Source of the DNA: Mucilaginibacter yixingensis
GTDB lineage: Bacteria > Bacteroidota > Bacteroidia > Sphingobacteriales > Sphingobacteriaceae
Reading direction: 5' to 3'
DNA length: 64,000 nucleotides
NCBI RefSeq assembly: GCF_041080815.1
Contig: NZ_CP160205.1
Span: 4,836,001 to 4,900,000 of the forward strand
Positions 59,120 through 64,000 of the stretch are shown here, piece after piece. The position numbers and the translations under genes are program-made. Within the stretch, counting starts at the first letter, position 1; each line of letters starts with the position of its first letter. Under the pieces are notes generated by a model. That model did not search any database, was not told the origin of the DNA, and worked only from the letters and a program-made list of their open reading frames with translations.

Positions 59120-61219
59120 ATGAAAGAAGACAAAGTGGAAAAAACTCCCAAGCCAATTCGCAAAATCCCTAATAAAAAATTACCGCCCAAACCACCTAAG
59201 TTTAACATTATGTGGCTTTATGCCGTGGTGATCTTGTCACTGCTGGTAGTGCCGTATATCTTAAACGGAACTACTGGTTCAGAGATCAGCTACCAGAAAT
59301 TTGAGTCGACCATGCTGAAACCGCATGATGTTGACCACTTGCTGGCTTACAAAAGCGGCGACCTGGTAGAGGTAGAAGTTTATATTAAGGCCGATAGCTT
59401 GAACAAAAAAGAGCAGTACAAAGCCGTTCGCGATCAGCATACTTACGGATTCAGCACACCGAGCCCGCAATATACTTTCAAGGCTGCCTCTTATGAGAGC
59501 CTGCAAAAATCAATTGCCGATGCAGAAAAAGATGTGCCTGAAAACCAAAAAACCCAACTCAAATTTGATCAGCGCGATAGCCTGTGGGGTAACTGGTTCT
59601 TCCAGGGCATTATCATGGTGCTGTTATTTGCAGGTGTTTGGCTGTTCATTATGCGCCGCATGAGCGGTGGCACAGGCGGCGGCCCGGGCGGTCAGATCTT
59701 CAACATCGGCAAGTCTAAGGCTACGCTGTTTGATAAAGAATCGCACGTTAACGTTACCTTCAATGATGTTGCCGGTCTGGAAGAGGCCAAACAGGAGGTA
59801 ATGGAGATTGTAGACTTCCTTAAAAACCCAAAGAAATACACCAATCTGGGTGGTAAAATACCAAAAGGCGCGCTGCTGGTTGGCTCGCCGGGTACCGGTA
59901 AAACCCTCTTGGCTAAAGCTGTTGCCGGCGAGGCACAGGTACCGTTCTTCTCGCTTTCAGGCTCAGACTTTGTGGAGATGTTTGTGGGTGTAGGTGCTTC
60001 GCGTGTGCGTGATTTGTTCCGCCAGGCTAAAGACAAAGCGCCATGTATTATCTTTATTGATGAGATTGATGCTATCGGTCGTGCCCGTGGTAAAAACAAT
60101 ATTGTAGGTGGTAACGATGAACGCGAGAACACGCTGAACCAGTTACTGGTAGAGATGGATGGCTTCGGTACAGATTCTGGTATCATCATTCTGGCTGCCA
60201 CCAACCGTCCTGACGTGCTGGACTCTGCGCTGATGCGTCCCGGTCGTTTTGACAGACAAGTTTCTATCGATAAACCCGATCTGATTGGTCGTGAGCAGAT
60301 CTTCAGGGTGCACCTGAAACCTATTAAACTGGCCGACGGTGTTGATGCCAAAAAACTTTCTGCACAAACCCCTGGCTTTGCCGGTGCCGAGATTGCCAAC
60401 GTTTGTAACGAAGCGGCCCTGATTGCTGCCCGTAAAAACAAAGAGGCTGTTGATATGCAGGATTTCCAGGATGCCATTGACCGTGTGATTGGTGGTCTGG
60501 AAAAGAAAAACAAAATCATATCGCCAGAAGAGAAACGCATTGTGGCTTACCACGAGGCCGGTCACGCCATTGCGGGCTGGTTCCTGGAACATGCAGATCC
60601 GCTGGTAAAAGTATCTATCGTTCCGCGTGGTGTGGCTGCGCTGGGTTACGCACAGTACCTGCCTAAAGAGCAGTTCTTATACACCACCGAGCAGTTGCTG
60701 GATGAAATGAGTGTATCAATGGGTGGCCGCGTGGCTGAGGATATCGTTTTCGGCAAAATCTCAACCGGTGCACTGAGCGATTTAGAGCGCATCACCAAGC
60801 TGGCTTATGCCATGACCAAGATTTATGGCATGAATGGCAGCGTGGGTAATGTATCGTTTTATGATCCGCAAGGCGAGTACCAGTTTAACAAGCCTTACTC
60901 TGATACCACTGCCGAGATGATTGACAACGAGGTGCGCAAGCTGGTTGACCAGGTTTACCAAAGCACCAAAGACCTGCTGAACGCTAAACGCGAGGGTCTG
61001 GAGAAAATCGCTCAGAAACTATTGGAGAAAGAAGTACTGTTCCAAAGCGATCTGGAAGAGATTCTGGGTAAACGTCCGTTTGACGAGCGTACCACTTATG
61101 ATAAGTTTGTAAACGGCGAAGCGGCGCTGAACCCCGATAAAGACAACAATGCCATCCCGGACAGCGTAACCAATCCAGAAGTATCAAGGATTGACGGACA
61201 AACCGGCGACGCACAATAA
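59120..61219 (+). CDS. ftsH: ATP-dependent zinc metalloprotease FtsH
   Basis: 699 aa membrane AAA+ protease, quality control of membrane and soluble proteins (in E. coli also LpxC turnover, relevant to the lipid A genes here). Two TM helices (~34-52, and ~160-176), AAA+ domain: Walker A VGSPGTGKTLL, Walker B IIFIDEIDAIG, SRH NRPDVLDSALMRPGRFDRQ; zinc motif HEAGH in VAYHEAGHAIAGW. Complete, strong terminator after it. Confidence 0.97.
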   Translation: MKEDKVEKTPKPIRKIPNKKLPPKPPKFNIMWLYAVVILSLLVVPYILNGTTGSEISYQKFESTMLKPHDVDHLLAYKSGDLVEVEVYIKADSLNKKEQYKAVRDQHTYGFSTPSPQYTFKAASYESLQKSIADAEKDVPENQKTQLKFDQRDSLWGNWFFQGIIMVLLFAGVWLFIMRRMSGGTGGGPGGQIFNIGKSKATLFDKESHVNVTFNDVAGLEEAKQEVMEIVDFLKNPKKYTNLGGKIPKGALLVGSPGTGKTLLAKAVAGEAQVPFFSLSGSDFVEMFVGVGASRVRDLFRQAKDKAPCIIFIDEIDAIGRARGKNNIVGGNDERENTLNQLLVEMDGFGTDSGIIILAATNRPDVLDSALMRPGRFDRQVSIDKPDLIGREQIFRVHLKPIKLADGVDAKKLSAQTPGFAGAEIANVCNEAALIAARKNKEAVDMQDFQDAIDRVIGGLEKKNKIISPEEKRIVAYHEAGHAIAGWFLEHADPLVKVSIVPRGVAALGYAQYLPKEQFLYTTEQLLDEMSVSMGGRVAEDIVFGKISTGALSDLERITKLAYAMTKIYGMNGSVGNVSFYDPQGEYQFNKPYSDTTAEMIDNEVRKLVDQVYQSTKDLLNAKREGLEKIAQKLLEKEVLFQSDLEEILGKRPFDERTTYDKFVNGEAALNPDKDNNAIPDSVTNPEVSRIDGQTGDAQ

Positions 61220-61240
61220 AATTTCCTGATATTTAAATGA

Positions 61241-61274
61241 AAAGCCGTTATGTTTGTACATGGCGGCTTTTTTT
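61241..61274 (+). terminator. Intrinsic terminator after ftsH
   Basis: AAAGCCG (61241-61247) / CGGCTTT (61264-61270) with the T run continuing to 61274. Confidence 0.85.
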
Positions 61275-61301
61275 ATTTAAGTAGAGTTAAATAAAGCCAC
61301 A

Positions 61302-61399
61302 ACGTCATTGCGAGGAACGAAGCGATCTCTGTACATGTAAGACAGATTTGCACATCCGAATATCCTATGCAGAGATTGCTTCGTTCCTCGCAATGACGT
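61302..61399. repeat. GTCATTGCGAGG hairpin family, copy 4
   Basis: Left ACGTCATTGCGAGGAACGAA, right TTCGTTCCTCGCAATGACGT, nearly perfect arms; loop starts TGTACATG as in copy 3. Confidence 0.9.
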
Positions 61400-61442
61400 G
61401 ACGGAAAACGTCGTTTAACGTTTGACTATCTTTAATTATTTG

Positions 61443-62081
61443 ATGAAGGACAATACCACCGCAAAAGAGAAACTGCTGAAAAAAGTGCGCAAGGCACTGC
61501 TGGAAAAGCGCGACAATCCCTATCCCAACCTGGAAGACCTGCCGCTTTATGCCCCAACCGATGAAATGCTGGAGATTGTATTTGCCGAAGCATTCACCGC
61601 CGTATCAGGCCAGTTTGTGTTTTGCGAAGACGAGGTAGACCTGATAGAAAACCTGCTCACCCTGGCCGAAGAGCGCAAGTGGAACAAGATCTATGTTTGG
61701 GAACCAGAACTGCAAACCCTCCTAAACACTTACGAATTCCCTTTTTACGAGACCGATAAAGATTTTGAACAAGCCCAGGCTGGCATCACCTTATGCGAGT
61801 CGTTGATAGCCCGCAATGGCAGCATTATGGTTAGCAATGCCGGTGCGGCCGGTCGCCGGTTAAGCATTTACCCGCCAGTACATATTGTTATTGCCTATAC
61901 CTCGCAACTGGTAATGGATCTGAAAGACGCCTTTAAACGTCTGAAAGAAAAGTATGGCACTGAACTGCCGACGATGATCAGCAACATAACCGGCCCAAGC
62001 CGTACAGCAGATATTGAGAAAACCCTGGTTTTAGGTGCTCATGGGCCTAAAGAGATTTTTGTGTTTCTGCTGGATGGGTAG
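61443..62081 (+). CDS. lutC: LUD domain protein (LutC/YkgG-like)
   Basis: 212 aa. LUD-fold protein; LutC acts with LutA and LutB in iron-sulfur L-lactate oxidation, but neither partner is here, so the role is open. Landmarks: LEDLPLYAPTDEMLEIVFAE, ITLCESLIARNGSIMVSN, VIAYTSQLVMDLKDAFKRLK, SNITGPSRTADIEKTLVLGA, HGPKEIFVFLLDG. ATG 61443 is preferred over an in-frame TTG at 61422. A TATCTTTA box ends 8 nt upstream. Confidence 0.88.
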   Translation: MKDNTTAKEKLLKKVRKALLEKRDNPYPNLEDLPLYAPTDEMLEIVFAEAFTAVSGQFVFCEDEVDLIENLLTLAEERKWNKIYVWEPELQTLLNTYEFPFYETDKDFEQAQAGITLCESLIARNGSIMVSNAGAAGRRLSIYPPVHIVIAYTSQLVMDLKDAFKRLKEKYGTELPTMISNITGPSRTADIEKTLVLGAHGPKEIFVFLLDG

Positions 62082-62111
62082 GTGAAACCAAGTGCAAGGA
62101 GAAGCAACTCA

Positions 62112-62942
62112 CTAATAATCAATAAACCACTGGTAGCCGTTTATTTTTTTATACTCAGAAGGAATTTTTGTGAGCACTTGTCTTTTATGCGGATCGATTT
62201 CATCTCCATAATGATGAACGCGATAAAAGCGTTTCTTTAAAGTATCAGCAGGATAAATTAATTCAATGGTATCTATCTTATTACCATGCCACCTAAATTT
62301 ATATAATGGAACTTCGCCGGAGTGACCATATTCAACACCTCGTATCAATTTCTCTTTAGGTGAAAAGGCAGGATTTACAAACTCTACTGGATCAGAAAAC
62401 CCTCCTGAAGAATGATATAAGTAAACAACATTAACATCCCTGGCACAACATCCGGATGAAGGGTAATAGTTGTATACAAAATCGAGAAGTCCATCTCCAT
62501 TTATATCTTTAACATGATAATCAGTAAACCCTAGTTTCTCTGTTTCCGCAGAGATTAACTGGTTAAAATGACTATCGACTTGCTCAAAAACATGAAGACA
62601 TACGGTGTAGTGGTTAGGCTCATTATAAACCAAAAGATGATTCTTTACACCGTCAAATAAGTGGCCGTAACTTAAAATAATGGTACTATCAACAGCATCT
62701 AAGCCGCGTCCTTTAAACGGAGTGCCAATATGTTTAGTTCCATACGCCAATATCTTCCGGATAATTGCAAGCTCCCGCAAACTGTCAGACATTTCTTCAT
62801 TTTCTCCCTTCCGATGAAGGGAACCAACCGCTGCCTTATTTGCAATAGGCTCGGCACCTGCCTGTGTTTTTGTTACAGCTTGGTGTCTTGACTGTTGGCA
62901 TGCAGCAGCCATAAAGAGCAAGATAAGGAATAGGCATTTCAT
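62112..62942 (-). CDS. Lipoprotein with FG-GAP/calcium-loop-like segment
   Basis: 276 aa from ATG 62942; the 32 residues of an upstream in-frame start overlap polA and give no signal peptide. Lipobox MAAAC (Cys ~15). Core: HVKDINGDGLLDFVYNYYPS, a DxNxDG calcium-loop/FG-GAP type motif, CCARDVNVVYLYHSSGGFSD. No family firmly recognised. More AT-rich than polA beside it. Confidence 0.7.
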   Translation of the reverse strand: MKCLFLILLFMAAACQQSRHQAVTKTQAGAEPIANKAAVGSLHRKGENEEMSDSLRELAIIRKILAYGTKHIGTPFKGRGLDAVDSTIILSYGHLFDGVKNHLLVYNEPNHYTVCLHVFEQVDSHFNQLISAETEKLGFTDYHVKDINGDGLLDFVYNYYPSSGCCARDVNVVYLYHSSGGFSDPVEFVNPAFSPKEKLIRGVEYGHSGEVPLYKFRWHGNKIDTIELIYPADTLKKRFYRVHHYGDEIDPHKRQVLTKIPSEYKKINGYQWFIDY

Positions 62943-63019
62943 CTGACAGCCAGCAAATTGATTAATTCTTGAAAAGCACGACCATTCATCAATCACTTGA
63001 TCCCCAAACAAGGTCCGCG

Positions 63020-64000
63020 TTAATGCGCTTCCAGCCAATTCACACCTGTTCCCATCTCTACCATAATTGGCACGGTGGTTTTAATGGCGTTCTTCATGTG
63101 ATGCTCAATAATCGGCTTTAGTTTATCTACCTCATGGTGCGGCACATCAAACACCAACTCATCATGTACCTGCATGGTCATGCGGGTATCCATTTTCTGG
63201 GCTTTTAGTTCGCGGTGGATGTTGATCATGGCTATTTTGATCATATCGGCTGCAGAACCCTGTATAGGTGCATTGATGGCATTTCGCTCGGCAAAGCCGC
63301 GTACGGTAGCATTGGCCGAGTTGATATCACGCAGATAACGGCGACGGCCCATTAGTGTGGTTACGTAGCCATTCTCGCGCGCAAAATTCATGGTATCGCT
63401 CATGTATTGCTTAATACCCGGGTACTGCGCAAAATATTGATCAATAATGTCGGCTGCTTCTTTACGCGGGATACCCAGGTTTTGCGATAGCCCGAAAGCC
63501 GATTGCCCGTAAATAATCCCGAAATTAACGGCTTTGGCATTGCGGCGCTGGGTACCGTCTACCTGATCGAGCGCTACGCCATACACGTTGGCTGCCGTGG
63601 CGGTGTGGATATCAAGGTTATTAGTAAACGCATCGCACATGTTCGGGTCTTTACTAATCTCGGCTATAATGCGCAGCTCAATCTGCGAGTAATCTGCCGA
63701 CAGAATGATATGATTTTCATCACGCGGGATAAATGCCTTCCTTACCTCGCGCCCGCGCTCTGTCCGGATCGGGATATTTTGCAAGTTTGGATTCACCGAA
63801 CTCAACCGACCAGTAGCCGCCACCGCCTGGTTGTAGGATGTATGCACACGACCGGTTTTGCTGTTAATCATCGTCGGCAAGGCATCTACATAGGTCGATT
63901 TCAGCTTCTGTAGCTGACGGAAATCCAGGATATCACGAACAATATCGCTCTTGTTGGCCAGGGCCAGCAACACGTCTTCGCCCGTCTGATATTGGCCGGT
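63020..64000 (-). CDS. polA: DNA polymerase I, C-terminal part (5' end outside window)
   Basis: About 326 residues of the family A polymerase domain are present and continue in frame to position 64000. Motif A SADYSQIELRIIAEIS, O-helix region RRNAKAVNFGIIYGQSAFGL, NAPIQGSAADMIKIAMINIH, motif C MQVHDELVFDVP. Catalytic Asp of motifs A and C are both kept. Fills gaps in repair and Okazaki fragment processing. Confidence 0.97.
   Translation of the reverse strand, partial: TGQYQTGEDVLLALANKSDIVRDILDFRQLQKLKSTYVDALPTMINSKTGRVHTSYNQAVAATGRLSSVNPNLQNIPIRTERGREVRKAFIPRDENHIILSADYSQIELRIIAEISKDPNMCDAFTNNLDIHTATAANVYGVALDQVDGTQRRNAKAVNFGIIYGQSAFGLSQNLGIPRKEAADIIDQYFAQYPGIKQYMSDTMNFARENGYVTTLMGRRRYLRDINSANATVRGFAERNAINAPIQGSAADMIKIAMINIHRELKAQKMDTRMTMQVHDELVFDVPHHEVDKLKPIIEHHMKNAIKTTVPIMVEMGTGVNWLEAH

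Noticed and set aside
62943..63038. N-terminal extension of the lipoprotein gene
   Set aside because: It overlaps polA and hides a proper signal peptide and lipobox that begin at ATG 62942.
1..64000. tRNA, rRNA, integrase, transposase or prophage genes
   Set aside because: None recognised by eye on either strand; a tRNAscan or HMM search could overturn this.

Overview
The window is chromosomal DNA of a Bacteroidota bacterium, most likely family Sphingobacteriaceae (Mucilaginibacter/Pedobacter-like; inferred from gene content, no search run). The sequence supports this with Bacteroidota -7 promoter boxes (TAnnTTTG) before many genes, almost no Shine-Dalgarno sites, a fused LpxC-FabZ, the gliding/type IX secretion proteins PorX and GldD, S16 with a long charged tail, and many short dispersed hairpin repeats. 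I saw no tRNA, rRNA, CRISPR array, prophage or transposase gene.

Layout. 1-1336: 3' part of porX (minus). 1.5-7.1 kb: HD phosphohydrolase, then the lipid A genes lpxD, lpxC-fabZ and lpxA and an ABC ATPase. 7.5-14.3 kb: sodium/sugar symporter with operator-like palindromes upstream, a secreted S9 peptidase, a GNAT acetyltransferase and a GapN-type dehydrogenase. 14.5-20.1 kb: DUF6515-like protein, a four-gene oxidative sugar operon resembling non-phosphorylating L-fucose catabolism but without the dehydratase, then a cupin/HAD pair. 20.2-28.6 kb: membrane TPR-HTH regulator, mini zinc ribbon, comB, a glycosyltransferase, and a minus-strand set (DUF1080, exonuclease III, cyclophilin, small conserved protein, TonB-C protein). 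28.6-29.2 kb is a non-coding repeat element. 29.2-37.3 kb is all minus strand: M23 peptidase, rbfA, lipoprotein, LolC/E-type permease, metallo-hydrolase, gldD, aroE and an M16 peptidase pair. 37.5-38.03 kb has two tandem ~200-bp units, each with a 16-codon ORF and an intrinsic terminator; this is the most novel-looking feature. 38.1-49.4 kb: Gln-rich secreted protein, 2OG-Fe(II) oxygenase, GT2/flippase pair, dienelactone hydrolase, SNF2 helicase and a polytopic membrane protein. 49.5-52.5 kb is the rpsP-rimM-trmD cluster, split by an AT-rich DUF3800 gene next to a truncated XRE regulator remnant. 52.7-64 kb: nucleotidase, NHL lipoprotein, pfkA, two DsbD-type genes, birA, rsfS, ftsH, lutC, a lipoprotein and partial polA.

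Envelope biogenesis (lipid A, lipoprotein transport, gliding/T9SS, disulfide delivery) and ribosome/RNA maturation (rbfA, rimM, trmD, rpsP, rsfS) dominate, with sugar oxidation as the accessory metabolic theme. Hairpin repeats fill most gaps and in several places form the start region, stop codon or C-terminal tail of neighbouring genes.
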